Of a stretch of 64,000 bases of DNA, positions 47,164 to 56,417 are shown in pieces. The translations under genes and the position numbers were made by a program. Source of the stretch: Streptococcus sanguinis SK1 = NCTC 7863 (lineage in GTDB: Bacteria > Bacillota > Bacilli > Lactobacillales > Streptococcaceae). The stretch's first letter is position 1. The number at the start of each line of letters is the position of its first letter. The stretch spans positions 1,007,963 through 1,071,962 of the forward strand of contig NZ_GL878507.1 of assembly GCF_000194945.1 (NCBI RefSeq), in the 5' to 3' direction. The notes beneath the pieces are model-generated. The model was not told where the DNA came from, did not search any database, and saw nothing but the letters and a program-made list of their open reading frames with translations.

Positions 47164-48966
47164 TTATGCCAGTCCCAACTTTTCTACCAAGGCTTCAAAT
47201 TCATCCAGACGACGCTCAAAGACAGAAAAAGCAGCATTTAGGTAGTCTTCCTTTTCCATATCCACACCTGCTTTTTTGATGACATTGAGCGGATAGTCAG
47301 AGTTCCCAGCTTTCAGATAGTCCAGATACTTATCCTTGTCTTCCTGACTGCCATGGACAATCTTTTCAGCCAAGGCAGAAGCCGCTGAAAATCCTGTCGA
47401 ATATTGGAAAACATAGTAATCATAGTAGAAATGAGGAATCCGAGCCCATTCGTACTGAATCTGTGGATTGTCTTCTTTTTTCAGTCCATAGTATTTTTCG
47501 TTCAAGTCAGCGTAGAGCTCATTGAGAAACTCGCCGGTCAAGACTTGACCTTCTTGGTCAGCCTTGTGGATAGCATGTTCAAACTCAGCAAACTGGGTTT
47601 GACGGAAGACCGTACCTCTAAAGCCATCCAAGAAGTGATTGAGGATAGCAAAGCGGGTAGCATCATCTTCTACTTCTTCCAAGAGCTTTTCTGTCAGGAT
47701 GTTTTCATTGGTCGTCGAAGCAATCTCAGCTAGGAAGATAGAATAGTCTCCATAGACATAAGGCTGGGTCTCACGGGTGTAGCTGGAGTGCATACTGTGG
47801 CCTGTCTCGTGCACCAAGGTAAAGAGATTATCCAGCGTGTCCTGCCAGTTGAGCAACATAAAGGCGTTGGTGTCATAAGAACCGCCAGAGTATGCCCCTG
47901 AGCGCTTGCCTTGATTTTCATGAACATCAATCCAGCGCTCTGAAAAAGCTGTCTTCACTCGGCTCAGATAATCCTCACCCAGAATTGCCAGGACTTCCTC
48001 AGACTTAGCCAAGGCTTCCTCATAAGTGAACTTGTAGTCTGTCTCTGACAAAGGTGTGTACATATCATACATCTTCAAATCAGAAATGCCTAAAATCTTT
48101 GCTCGTAAAGCAATATAACGCTGCAAAAGAGGCAAATGCTTATTGACAGCTGAAACTAAGCTGTCATAAACACTTTCTGGAATGAAGTCCGCTGACAAGG
48201 CTGCTTCACGGGCAGATGAAAACTTGCGGACTTTCGCATTGTAATTGTGAACCTTGACATTGGTCTGCAGAGTCTTAGCATAGGTATGCTGATACTGCTC
48301 GTATACTCTGTAGAGAGCCTCGTAAGCTTCCTTACGGACTTCTCGGTTCTTAGACTCGACCAGGGTGATATAGTTACCGTGGCTGAGCTGAACTTCATTT
48401 CCATCTTCATCATGCACTATAGGAAAGACGATATCTGCATTATCCAAAATAGAAAAGGTTTCGCCCGCTGCCCCAAAAATTTCACCAGCACCGGCCAATA
48501 GCTCCTCTTCGCGCTGTGTCAGGATGTGGGCTTTCTTTTTCAAAAGCTTGTCAAAATAATGCTGGTACAGCTGCAGGGCTGGCTTCTCAGCTAGGAAAGC
48601 TTGGTACTGTTCTTCTGTAATCGCCATAAATTCGGGCTCGTAGAAGGCAAAGCTTTGACCAAAATCGCTGTAAAGAGTCATGCCTTTAGCCTGATACTCT
48701 TGGTACTTAGCCACACGTGTATCCTGGTCATTCTTCATATGAGCATAAGAATAAAGCTTTTCAATACGACGCATCAAGTTCAGTTGCACTTCAGTCGTTG
48801 TTAAGAGACTATCCGCTGAATCCAGCAAATGCCCAGCCAGACTAGCTGCTTTCTTCACTTCTTCTGAAACCTGCGCCAATTCCGCTTCAAAGGCTTCATC
48901 TGTTGGGAAAATAGTACTCAAATCCCAGGTATATTTTTCTTCAATTTCATTTCTTTGTTTTGCCAT
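47164..48966 (-). CDS. pepF: Oligoendopeptidase F
   Basis: Cytoplasmic M3 zinc peptidase that cuts medium-length peptides. The catalytic motif is [15 protein letters not shown] (HExxH), and downstream [15 protein letters not shown] holds the third ligand Glu. The 600-residue length is typical. ATG 48966 follows GGAGG. The downstream methyltransferase gene is coupled; this pepF-methyltransferase-prsA order is common in streptococci. Confidence 0.96.
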   Translation of the reverse strand: MAKQRNEIEEKYTWDLSTIFPTDEAFEAELAQVSEEVKKAASLAGHLLDSADSLLTTTEVQLNLMRRIEKLYSYAHMKNDQDTRVAKYQEYQAKGMTLYSDFGQSFAFYEPEFMAITEEQYQAFLAEKPALQLYQHYFDKLLKKKAHILTQREEELLAGAGEIFGAAGETFSILDNADIVFPIVHDEDGNEVQLSHGNYITLVESKNREVRKEAYEALYRVYEQYQHTYAKTLQTNVKVHNYNAKVRKFSSAREAALSADFIPESVYDSLVSAVNKHLPLLQRYIALRAKILGISDLKMYDMYTPLSETDYKFTYEEALAKSEEVLAILGEDYLSRVKTAFSERWIDVHENQGKRSGAYSGGSYDTNAFMLLNWQDTLDNLFTLVHETGHSMHSSYTRETQPYVYGDYSIFLAEIASTTNENILTEKLLEEVEDDATRFAILNHFLDGFRGTVFRQTQFAEFEHAIHKADQEGQVLTGEFLNELYADLNEKYYGLKKEDNPQIQYEWARIPHFYYDYYVFQYSTGFSAASALAEKIVHGSQEDKDKYLDYLKAGNSDYPLNVIKKAGVDMEKEDYLNAAFSVFERRLDEFEALVEKLGLA

Positions 48967-49066
48967 AAAAAAATCCTCCGACTCCCCTATTCTATCACAA
49001 AATTCTACTTTTTATAAAACTCAAGTACCAAAATCACATAGTAGCTAGGCAGACAGACTTAATTAA

Positions 49067-49124
49067 TAAAAAAACTCTTTGAACCTAATTCCTGACCAAA
49101 CAAAAATTAGATTCCAAAGAGTTC
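49067..49124 (-). terminator. Terminator of the lipoprotein gene array
   Basis: Minus-strand outer stem AACTCTTTG / CAAAGAGTT with an inner AT-rich stem (CTAAT / ATTAG), followed by TTTTTTTA, 38 nt after the last lipoprotein gene. Confidence 0.8.
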
Positions 49125-49161
49125 ATTTTTCCTATCACTAAACGCTTTATCATTTGTCATG

Positions 49162-49548
49162 TCATTCTCCCCTCAACTTCTTTGCGAGTTCACCAGAGAT
49201 TACATAACCTGTATGTTCTAGCTTCCCATCTGACTCTTCCACCAATGTTGTGGTAATTGTTAATTCCGAGTCATCGTTTATTATAAGCTCAACTATTAAG
49301 CCACCCATTGGATTATAGTCTAATTCATTTTTGTTAATTGAATATTCTTTTATAATCCCCTCCTCTGTCAATGCTTTAGGATCTTCCTGTCTTAGTAATT
49401 CTTCTATTGCTCTCTGCGCTTTCTTCCCCTCCGCAATCCGAATCATTTCTTCTTTTTCTGACCGACTGTTTAGCATACTGCAACCTCCTAAAAACATAGC
49501 TGAACTAATTGTGATGATACTCAGAAAGATGACAAAAATTTTCTTCAT
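49162..49548 (-). CDS. DUF1310-type lipoprotein, copy 1
   Basis: 128-residue lipoprotein. The signal peptide ends in the lipobox FLGGC (Cys-23), then SMLNSRSEKEEMI. The mature part contains DPKALTEEGIIKEYSINKNE and the hallmark NPMGGL followed by an NDD turn. This fits DUF1310, whose function is unknown. ATG 49548 is preceded by AAAGGAG. One of four tandem copies; the signal peptide is almost identical among them while the mature parts differ, which suggests diversification. Confidence 0.85.
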   Translation of the reverse strand: MKKIFVIFLSIITISSAMFLGGCSMLNSRSEKEEMIRIAEGKKAQRAIEELLRQEDPKALTEEGIIKEYSINKNELDYNPMGGLIVELIINDDSELTITTTLVEESDGKLEHTGYVISGELAKKLRGE

Positions 49549-49660
49549 GATGACTCCTTTAGCTTGTTATCTTTACTCAAACTGATGTCCTAACGAAAAT
49601 GGGAAAATGGATTTGGATTAATGTTTTATCTTATCATTTTTATACTATTTTTTAGAAGTT

Positions 49661-49880
49661 TCAAGTACTCCAGTACGGATAAAGAGTTGTAAAGACAAAA
49701 ACTCGTTCTCCATCACGCTTGATATTTTTATAAATTTGGGAGACGGTGCCTAAATAATCCTCCCTTTTACATCATATTCTTTACCAACATGCACACCCTC
49801 ATACTCATATAAATAAGCTTCAACAAGTTGTTTATCTGTATATTCGCTACCATCAATAGTTTTTTTATAATGAGGCGTAT
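49661..49880 (-). pseudogene. Decayed gene, relic A, between lipoprotein copies 2 and 1
   Basis: After copy 2 the minus strand reads as YKKTIDGSEYTDKQLVEAYL and onward to EYDVKGRII-stop. A neighbouring frame then continues as EDYLGTVSQIYKNIKRDGER to VFVFTTLYPYWST-stop (TGA at 49663-49661). The two pieces look like one gene split by a frameshift, with no start codon visible. Relic B at 50945-51169 matches it. Confidence 0.55.
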
Positions 49881-50272
49881 TACTTTTCTCCTCTAATTAG
49901 CTCGTTAAATTCCGGAGACATGCCATAACCACCCGTCTCGTATTCGCCAGTAGTTGAATTTTCTTGAAAAGTCATGTCTAATTCAAACTTCTTATTATCA
50001 TTAATTATTAAATAGATGTCTAATCCTCCCATCGGATTGAAATCTAATTTATTATTTTCAATTTTATACGTTTTAATCTTCCCTTCTGCTGTCAGAGCTT
50101 TAGGATCCAGTTCTCTCAACTCTTTCTCAATCGCCTTCTTCATTTTTGTACTTTCCGCAATCTGGATCATTTCTTCTTTTTCCGACCGACTGCTTGGCAT
50201 ACTGCAGCCTCCTAAAATAATGCCTGAACTGACCGTGATAATACACAGAAAAATGACAAAAATTTTCTTCAT
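49880..50272 (-). CDS. DUF1310-type lipoprotein, copy 2
   Basis: 130 residues: signal peptide with lipobox ILGGC, SMPSSRSEKEEMIQIAESTK, then DPKALTAEGKIKTYKIENNK and NPMGGLDIYLIIND. Start ATG 50272 after AAAGGAG. The upstream 150 bp differ from those of copies 1 and 3, so it belongs to an older duplication or has been replaced. Confidence 0.85.
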   Translation of the reverse strand: MKKIFVIFLCIITVSSGIILGGCSMPSSRSEKEEMIQIAESTKMKKAIEKELRELDPKALTAEGKIKTYKIENNKLDFNPMGGLDIYLIINDNKKFELDMTFQENSTTGEYETGGYGMSPEFNELIRGEK

Positions 50273-50424
50273 AATGACTCCTTTCGCTTCTCATCTTTGA
50301 TAAAATCGATTCCTTAACAAAAACGAGAAGGCGAATTTAGATTAATTTTTTATATTAATTATTATACTATTTTTCCAAAGAACATAATAGCGCAATCATT
50401 GTTAGGAAGTTATCTAGAAAAACC

Positions 50425-50832
50425 TTATTCTTCATTGCCATTTACATTTTCTTCATCCATTAGTTTTGTAAGCTTCGGTGACCACACAGTCCCATCTCTG
50501 TGAAATTTCCCATTTTCGTCCTCTCCAATGACATATCCTAGTGTTACTTCTTCGTCACCATTAATGATTAAATCAAACATTAATCCTCCCATTGGGTTCT
50601 GAGTTAGTGACTTCTTATTAATTTCATAACTTTTAATTTTCCCTTCAGGTGTTAATGCTTGAGGGTCAATCTTTTTCAGCCCTTCCTCAATAACACTCTT
50701 CATCTTTTTACTCTCTGCAATCTGAATCATTTCTTCTTTTTCAGAACGACTGTTTATCATACTGCACCCTCCTAAAAACATAGCCGAACTAATCGTTATG
50801 ATACTCAGAAAAGTGACAAAAATTTTCTTCAT
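50425..50832 (-). CDS. DUF1310-type lipoprotein, copy 3
   Basis: 135 residues with lipobox FLGGC, SMINSRSEKEEMIQIAESKK, DPQALTPEGKIKSYEINKKS and NPMGGLMFDLIINGDEE; the C-terminus is longer and acidic (MDEENVNGNEE). ATG 50832 after AAAGGAG. Its upstream 100 bp are nearly identical to those of copy 1, which indicates a segmental duplication. Confidence 0.85.
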   Translation of the reverse strand: MKKIFVTFLSIITISSAMFLGGCSMINSRSEKEEMIQIAESKKMKSVIEEGLKKIDPQALTPEGKIKSYEINKKSLTQNPMGGLMFDLIINGDEEVTLGYVIGEDENGKFHRDGTVWSPKLTKLMDEENVNGNEE

Positions 50833-50944
50833 AATGGCTCCTTTCGTTTCTCTTCTTTGCTCAAACTGACGTCCTAACGAAAATGGGAAAATGGATTTAG
50901 ATTAATGTTTTATCTTATCATCGTTATACTATTTTTTAGAAGTT

Positions 50945-51169
50945 TCAAGTACTCCAGTACGGATAAAGAGTTATGAAGACAAAAACTCATTCTCTCTCAC
51001 CCTTAATATTGTCGTAAATTTGGGAGACCGTGCCAATTTAGATTTCACTCCCCTCTTCCCTAATTACCACATCTTTAGTTTTCGAATCAATATGATATTT
51101 TTTTAATGTAAAATCCACATGTTGCTTATCATTTAATTTTTCGTCATCTATTAATACTATGCCAAACTC
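50945..51169 (-). pseudogene. Decayed gene, relic B, between lipoprotein copies 4 and 3
   Basis: Directly after the stop of copy 4, and in the same frame, the minus strand reads EFGIVLIDDEKLNDKQHVDF and on to REEGSEI-stop, IGTVSQIYDNIKGERE-stop, VFVFITLYPYWST-stop (TGA at 50947-50945). The last two blocks match relic A. Two in-frame nonsense codons and no start show that it is dead. Confidence 0.6.
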
Positions 51170-51580
51170 CTATCTTTCCAATGCTTGAGATAACTTATCA
51201 GAATAAGTGGCACTTGTGCTTTCTATCTCTCCATCACTATTTTTATTTATATTGCAGCTAATAATAAAATCAGAATCTCCATTTATTATAATATCGAAAT
51301 CTATCCCGCTCATTGGATTTTTTGAAATTGAGTTTCTATCTATTTCATAACTTTGTATAAAGCCTTCTTTTTTAAATGCTTGAGGATCAACATAAGTGAA
51401 CCAATGATAAAATGCTTTTTCAGCCTCTTTGCTTTCTACAAGTTTAATCATCTGACTATTTTCATTTTCTTTCTCTGACCGACTGTTTATCATACTGCAC
51501 CCTCCTAAAAACATAGCCGAGCTAATCGTTATGATAGTCAGAAAAATGACAAAAATTTTCTTAATGATAGCACCTTTCAC
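51170..51580 (-). CDS. DUF1310-type lipoprotein, copy 4, start codon apparently lost
   Basis: Mature region as in the others (lipobox FLGGC, SMINSRSEKENENSQMIKLV, DPQAFKKEGFIQSYEIDRNS, NPMSGIDFDIIINGDSD). Where copies 1-3 have ATG-AAG-AAA after AAAGGAG, this copy has ATT-AAG-AAA after AAAGGTG. The frame can still begin at GTG 51580 (VKGAIIKKIF), but that codon lies in front of the old ribosome site. Expression is probably low or absent; NPMGGL is also changed to NPMSGI. Confidence 0.65.
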   Translation of the reverse strand: MKGAIIKKIFVIFLTIITISSAMFLGGCSMINSRSEKENENSQMIKLVESKEAEKAFYHWFTYVDPQAFKKEGFIQSYEIDRNSISKNPMSGIDFDIIINGDSDFIISCNINKNSDGEIESTSATYSDKLSQALER

Positions 51581-51735
51581 TTCTCATATTTTCTAAAGCT
51601 AGCTGAATTAGCACGATTTAGAATTTTTAACTGTCTAACTTATTACTTTATTATATTATACAGGATTCTCAAATATTCTAAAACTGAAAGGATAGCTAAA
51701 AGTTTATAGCTTCATCAATGGGAAACTAACGATAC

Positions 51736-52689
51736 TTAGCAATTTTCTCTTGTCATCTCATAAAAGGCCGGTGAATAAACAATTTGCAGATTTTTTTGCT
51801 GGAGATTGGCATAATAGTTCTCAAACTGCTGATAATAGTCTGTCAGGTCAGTACTTATCTGACAGAAAGAGGCAGCCTGTATCGGCCTAACCTGCGGATA
51901 GAAATCCTCTGCCGACTTAGTCAGGAGATTATCGCCAGCCTGATAGAGCTGGGCCTGCAGCCGCATCCATCTAGGCTGCTGGTAATAAAGCTGACGGCGT
52001 ATATAATTGCATATCTGTGGATCTTGCTGGGCCAGAAAGCTGTTCATCTTCTGCTTTTGAAAGGGCAAACGCAAAATATCCAAAAACCTACCTTGACCAA
52101 ATGGAAAGGTCTTGGTCTTGTGCTGGACTTTTCCATGCAGATCTTCGTGAATCAGGTATTTGAGACGCAGAACTTGTTTTTGCTGATCCAGCTCCCAAAG
52201 ATGAAAGCCCATATTTTTACTAAAATAGAGAAAATCCTTCTGCAGGCGGGTTAAGGCATCCTTGAGCCAAAGTTTTCGCCCCAAGAGCCAGAGGACCTGA
52301 TAGCCATGCAGGCGGTAAGAAAGCGTCCGTTCCTGCAGCCGTTCTATACTTAGAGGACTGCACTGGACTTCAAGCGCCAGTTTTTTATCATCAACTAGCA
52401 AATCAGCAATTTGCTGCAGTGCAGGCAAAAAAGCCTCCACCTCAACTTCTTCCGTCTGGACAGCCCAGCGAAAAAGCTCCGCCTTAAGGTTCAGGTGCTC
52501 AGCGCTTTCATTTTCCCTATAAAAACGACATTGCTCTAGCGAAACATGCGCAAAGTGCGGCTGCATAACTTTTCCTTTTTTAAAACGGACTGCCCCTGAA
52601 CAAGCGGGGCAGACGAAATCAGCCCCCTTCTCAATCTTCTCCTCCAGAGCATTACACAAAAGCCCCTTATGATTTCGCGCCACAAACAT
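51736..52689 (-). CDS. coiA: Competence protein CoiA
   Basis: Late competence protein needed after DNA uptake for recombination. It has a zinc-finger-like CPAC (FVCPACSGAVRFKKGK) and PHFAHVS near the N-terminus, then a nuclease-like domain with ALEVQCSPLSIERLQERTLS. I start it at ATG 52689 (MFVARNHKG), 40 nt after the ComX box; an in-frame codon farther upstream would lie at or before the transcription start. Length 317. Confidence 0.93.
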   Translation of the reverse strand: MFVARNHKGLLCNALEEKIEKGADFVCPACSGAVRFKKGKVMQPHFAHVSLEQCRFYRENESAEHLNLKAELFRWAVQTEEVEVEAFLPALQQIADLLVDDKKLALEVQCSPLSIERLQERTLSYRLHGYQVLWLLGRKLWLKDALTRLQKDFLYFSKNMGFHLWELDQQKQVLRLKYLIHEDLHGKVQHKTKTFPFGQGRFLDILRLPFQKQKMNSFLAQQDPQICNYIRRQLYYQQPRWMRLQAQLYQAGDNLLTKSAEDFYPQVRPIQAASFCQISTDLTDYYQQFENYYANLQQKNLQIVYSPAFYEMTRENC

Positions 52690-52728
52690 ATCCCAGTCCC
52701 CTCTAAAAAATTCTCTCATTTACTAAAA

Positions 52729-52736
52729 TATTCGCA
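52729..52736 (-). promoter_or_regulatory. ComX (cin) box of coiA
   Basis: Minus-strand TGCGAATA, preceded by a T-rich stretch (CTTTTCTTT), matches the late-competence box TNCGAATA recognised by the alternative sigma factor ComX/SigX. Confidence 0.82.
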
Positions 52737-52764
52737 AAAGAAAAGAGAAAAGATCTATACCATC

Positions 52765-52803
52765 AAAAAACGGGTCAAGAGAACATCTCTCCGACTCGTT
52801 TTT
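52765..52803 (-). terminator. Terminator of the MFS gene
   Basis: Minus-strand stem ACGAGTC..GAGAG / CTCTT..GACCCGT followed by TTTTTTG. It separates the MFS gene from coiA. Confidence 0.8.
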
Positions 52804-52805
52804 CA

Positions 52806-53975
52806 TTATCCAAATAATTGATTTCCTTTTCGTTCTGGCAATTTTAGAAAGAGGGCCAGCAGACAGACTAGACAGATAACAGCTGCTAGAAAGAGGTTCA
52901 TTCCTTCGTAACCCCAACTGTCCAGAAAATGGCCAGCCAGATTTTGAATGAGAATAGTGCCCAGACTACGGGCTGTTTGGATCAAAGCAATGGCAGTTAC
53001 CAGATATTTTTCATCAACCAAGCCAGCTACAATTTTTAAAGTCACCATAATCAAAACCATGCCGGTTACGTGCTTGGAAAGGAGAGTCATCCCGATTTTC
53101 GAAATCAAACCTAGATCCAAGGCATAAACGCTGTACTGGAGAAAGATGATTCCCAAACAGATATAAAGAAGCTTCTTCATCGAAATCTTGTCCATAAAGA
53201 GATAGGAATAAAAGATAAAAGGCGCTTCAACCAGAACTGATAGGGCAACAACAGTCGAAGCCATATCCACCTCTAAGCCACTATGCTGTAGCATGGCAGG
53301 GATATAGGTATGACCAGTATTCCCCACTCCAGAGTAGAGGGCGACCAAAAGCAGGTAAAAGAGATAGGTTTTGTTGGTCAAGAGCTTCCCCAGACCTGTC
53401 TGCTTGCGGGTATTCCTGCTTTCTAGGGCTGCTCGGTCGTGCTTGGGCTGGATTCCCAAAAGTCCTATGCTGCTGATAAGCATCATGCCAATAAAAACTG
53501 GGAAAATAGCCTGCGGTGCGACTCTTTGATAGATCAATCCTGCCAGCTGAGAGCCTAAAGCATAGCCAATGGTTCCCCAAATCCGAATCTTACCATAAGT
53601 ATAAGGACTTTGAGCTGCCAGAACATCCATGACTGGATTGACCCCGTTAACCAGCATGAGGACCAGACTATACCAGACCAGTAACTGCCAAAGCTGAGTC
53701 GCTTTCATGAAAAATACAGCCCCAACCATCATAACTAGAAAGCTAAAAAGGAAGATCTTTTTAATCCCCAAAGCATCGCTGAGAATCCCAAACAGCGGCT
53801 GAGCCAACATGGAAGCAAAGAAGGAAGCTGACACTACCATAGATACTTGGGCATTAGAATAGCCTAAGTCCTGCATATAGACTGATATCAGAGTCGAAAA
53901 AAGAGAATAGGCTAGAAAGAAAAAATTAAAGAGTAAAAAATGAGCTAGATAGCTGTTGTGAAACTTTTTTCGCAT
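52806..53975 (-). CDS. Major facilitator superfamily transporter
   Basis: 389 residues with about twelve hydrophobic segments and the loop GILSDALGIKKIF between segments 2 and 3, the MFS signature loop. The general build is like nucleoside/sugar-proton symporters (MFS_1-like), but no substrate residue pattern is decisive. Monocistronic, with terminators on both sides. Confidence 0.85.
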   Translation of the reverse strand: MRKKFHNSYLAHFLLFNFFFLAYSLFSTLISVYMQDLGYSNAQVSMVVSASFFASMLAQPLFGILSDALGIKKIFLFSFLVMMVGAVFFMKATQLWQLLVWYSLVLMLVNGVNPVMDVLAAQSPYTYGKIRIWGTIGYALGSQLAGLIYQRVAPQAIFPVFIGMMLISSIGLLGIQPKHDRAALESRNTRKQTGLGKLLTNKTYLFYLLLVALYSGVGNTGHTYIPAMLQHSGLEVDMASTVVALSVLVEAPFIFYSYLFMDKISMKKLLYICLGIIFLQYSVYALDLGLISKIGMTLLSKHVTGMVLIMVTLKIVAGLVDEKYLVTAIALIQTARSLGTILIQNLAGHFLDSWGYEGMNLFLAAVICLVCLLALFLKLPERKGNQLFG

Positions 53976-53998
53976 GAAAATCTCCTTAAAACAGAAAG

Positions 53999-54024
53999 AA
54001 AACTCAGCAAAAGAACTGAGTTTT
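53999..54024 (-). terminator. Terminator of dacA
   Basis: Minus-strand 9-bp perfect stem AAAACTCAG / CTGAGTTTT, then CTTTCTG, about 45 nt after the dacA stop. Confidence 0.8.
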
Positions 54025-54069
54025 AGCTTGGAAAGTCATTCCGTTCGTATATGACAGAGGACATTCCCT

Positions 54070-55425
54070 TTATTCAACATCCGTATTTCTACGACGTTCC
54101 TGCTTTACAGCCTTGCGTTTTTGACGACTGCGGTATTCAAAGTACAGAATGATTAGCAGGATTCCAACAGGCAGCAAAATTAACATCTTGTCGCTGAAGA
54201 ACACGCCATACCAAGGCTTGCTTTCTGATTTGCTGCCAGTCACATTTTCAATGGCCTGAGCAACTGGATTCTCAACTTTCTCGACTTTCATTTCATCAGA
54301 GATCTTGCTAGACAAGGTCTTCAAGCCATTTTCAGCCTTGAGAACATTGTTTTCAACCTTGACCTTAGGCTCGGTTCCCTTTTTAACAGTAGCGTAGAAA
54401 TCCTCAGGTAGCTTATACTTCTGTCCATCAATCTCCTGCTCACCCTTGGATAAGAGTTTTTTGTACTCGTAGTCCGCATAAGCCTTCTCAATCAAAGCAT
54501 TACCAAAAGGATGACGGTAATACTCACCGTCTTGGTCAGACCAGTCACCGACTCCCATAATCACAGCAATCATGCGCTGATCTTCACGCTTAATGGTCGC
54601 GATATAGTTGAAAGCACCGTTAGGACTAGAGCCCGTCTTCATACCATCTACACCTTTGAGAGCGTATTTAGCACCTGGCAGGGAGTAATTATAGGTTTCA
54701 AAGGTTTCCTCGTAAGGAGTTCCAGCTTTAACCGTAACCTTGGCTTTATTAGTATAGTTTAGAATCTCAGGATGGTGATTGACAAAATTGTAAGCCAGAA
54801 TCGCCAAATCACGGGCTGTTGTCTGATTGCTAGCATAATTATCATAGTTTTGAGGGTTATAATAGCCCTTAAAAGAAACCGCCGCTGCACCGCTAGCATT
54901 GAACCACTTGGTATTCGTCATGCCTAGCTCTTGAGCCTTGGCATTCATCCGATCCAAGAACGCATCTGGATCATTGTCCGATAAATAATTGGCCAGCATG
55001 ACGGTTGTCGCATTGGATGACGGCACGATTGTCATGGTAATCAGCTCAGATACGGTATAGTCCACACCAGCGACAATTTTATTATTAGAAATTTCATAAA
55101 TATTAGCGGTGGCCTGATCCTGAGGTGTAGCTGTAATGACCGTCTTTTCGCTGATTTTTCCTTCCTTAATCGCTTCAAAGACCAAGTAAAGCGTCATGAG
55201 CTTACTCATACTAGCAGGATCACGCACCTCATCGACATTATCTTCCCAGACAACATCACCTGTACTACCGTCAATAACGAGAGAAGACTTGGGACGATTA
55301 ATCGCCTGAACATTATCATGCGGATACATCTTTTTAGCCATATCCACCAATTCATCAGCCCTAGCAGCTAGTGGCGCTAAAGAGGTCAGGAACACAATTC
55401 CCAATAACAAAAGCTTTTTCTTCAC
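54070..55425 (-). CDS. dacA: D-alanyl-D-alanine carboxypeptidase (PBP3 type)
   Basis: Low-molecular-weight penicillin-binding protein that trims pentapeptide stems. Signal peptide VKKKLLLLGIVFLTSLAPLAARA; active-site motifs DPASMSKLMTLY (SxxK), VPSSNATT (SxN) and VDGMKTGSSPNGAFN (KTG). A C-terminal beta domain is followed by a true transmembrane segment (MLILLPVGILLIILYF) and a basic tail, rather than a mere amphipathic helix. Start GTG 55425, 5 nt after GGAGG; a TTG 12 nt upstream is a weaker option. Length 451. Confidence 0.95.
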   Translation of the reverse strand: MKKKLLLLGIVFLTSLAPLAARADELVDMAKKMYPHDNVQAINRPKSSLVIDGSTGDVVWEDNVDEVRDPASMSKLMTLYLVFEAIKEGKISEKTVITATPQDQATANIYEISNNKIVAGVDYTVSELITMTIVPSSNATTVMLANYLSDNDPDAFLDRMNAKAQELGMTNTKWFNASGAAAVSFKGYYNPQNYDNYASNQTTARDLAILAYNFVNHHPEILNYTNKAKVTVKAGTPYEETFETYNYSLPGAKYALKGVDGMKTGSSPNGAFNYIATIKREDQRMIAVIMGVGDWSDQDGEYYRHPFGNALIEKAYADYEYKKLLSKGEQEIDGQKYKLPEDFYATVKKGTEPKVKVENNVLKAENGLKTLSSKISDEMKVEKVENPVAQAIENVTGSKSESKPWYGVFFSDKMLILLPVGILLIILYFEYRSRQKRKAVKQERRRNTDVE

Positions 55426-55493
55426 AGGATCCTCCAAAGAACAATTATACCTATCTAGTATATCATATTTTACGCAAAGTCAACCATAAATCT

Positions 55494-55521
55494 AAAAATC
55501 CTACCTAAAAAATAGATAGGA
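55494..55521 (-). terminator. Terminator of nagB
   Basis: Minus-strand 8-bp stem TCCTATCT / AGGTAGGA (one G-U, AT-rich loop) followed by TTTTTAG, 55 nt after the nagB stop. Confidence 0.65.
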
Positions 55522-55575
55522 AATTAAGAGACTTTTATCTGGCAAAGCCCGCTTTATAGCAACAACGTCAAAATC

Positions 55576-56283
55576 TTAGTGTTTTAACAGGCTAAGCGCT
55601 TCCTTATCAGCGATAATCACAACATCTGGATGCTTCTGGAGAGCACTGCCTGGCAGCTCCTCCGTCACCTCACCCCCAACAGTCCCTGCTATGGCCTTGG
55701 CCTTAGCTGAACCGTAAGCAAAGAGGATGATGGACTTAGCATTTAGGATATTGCCAACCCCCATGGAAATGGCCTGGGTCGGAACATCCTCCATCTTGTC
55801 AAAGAATCGAGCATTGGACTGAATGGTGGACGGTGTCAGATCCACTAAGTGAGTCTGGCTTTCAAAACTAGTCCCCGGCTCATTAAAGCCGATATGACCA
55901 TTCGTACCGATTCCCAAAATCTGCAAATCAGCCGGATGCTCTGCTAGAAGCTGATTGTAGCGCGCCACTTCTGCTTCTAAATCTTTCGCTGTGCCATTGG
56001 GCAGGAAGCTTTCTTTAAAAGGCTTTTGGTTAAAGAGGTGCTGGTTCATGAAATAGCGATAAGATTGAGGATTGTCCTCCTGCAAACCGACATATTCATC
56101 CAGATTGACACTGGTCATCTCTGAAAAATCAAGGTCACTCTCAACGATCTGCTTGTAAAATCCTTCTGGGCTGCTGCCTGTAGCTAAGCCTAAAGTTTTT
56201 GCCCCCTGAGCCAACTTTTCTTTGAGCAGCTCAAGAGCCACTTTACCACCTTCTACTTGGTTTTCCACTTGAATAATTTTCAT
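55576..56283 (-). CDS. nagB: Glucosamine-6-phosphate deaminase
   Basis: Converts glucosamine-6-P to fructose-6-P and ammonia, the entry of amino sugars into glycolysis. The 235 residues match the short allosteric-less Bacillus/Streptococcus type; [25 protein letters not shown] and [14 protein letters not shown] are the sugar-phosphate and catalytic segments. ATG 56283 follows GGAGG. Its promoter contains a NagR-type operator. Confidence 0.97.
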   Translation of the reverse strand: MKIIQVENQVEGGKVALELLKEKLAQGAKTLGLATGSSPEGFYKQIVESDLDFSEMTSVNLDEYVGLQEDNPQSYRYFMNQHLFNQKPFKESFLPNGTAKDLEAEVARYNQLLAEHPADLQILGIGTNGHIGFNEPGTSFESQTHLVDLTPSTIQSNARFFDKMEDVPTQAISMGVGNILNAKSIILFAYGSAKAKAIAGTVGGEVTEELPGSALQKHPDVVIIADKEALSLLKH

Positions 56284-56312
56284 TTTCTACCTCCACTTCT
56301 GTTCTTAATTTT

Positions 56313-56341
56313 ATTATATGGTATAGACCAATTTTTGTCAA
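56313..56341 (-). promoter_or_regulatory. nagB promoter with NagR-type operator in the spacer
   Basis: Minus-strand -35 TTGACA (56341-56336), 17-nt spacer, -10 TATAAT (56318-56313), both consensus. The palindromic TGGTCTATACCA (56330-56319) fills the spacer next to the -10 box and fits the dre/NagR operator of GntR-type amino-sugar regulators, so binding would block RNA polymerase. Confidence 0.85.
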
Positions 56342-56405
56342 GAAAAAGTCTGCAAAATAGACATACTTTTTAGTCATGCTCGCTTCCTTTTGCAGCAAAT
56401 CGTGT

Positions 56406-56411
56406 TATAAT
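56406..56411 (+). promoter_or_regulatory. Extended -10 promoter of the queA operon
   Basis: TGTTATAAT is a full extended -10 (TGnTATAAT). No good -35 is seen. The start of transcription would be about 56418, the A of the ATG of the next ORF. Confidence 0.6.
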
Positions 56412-56417
56412 AGAGAC

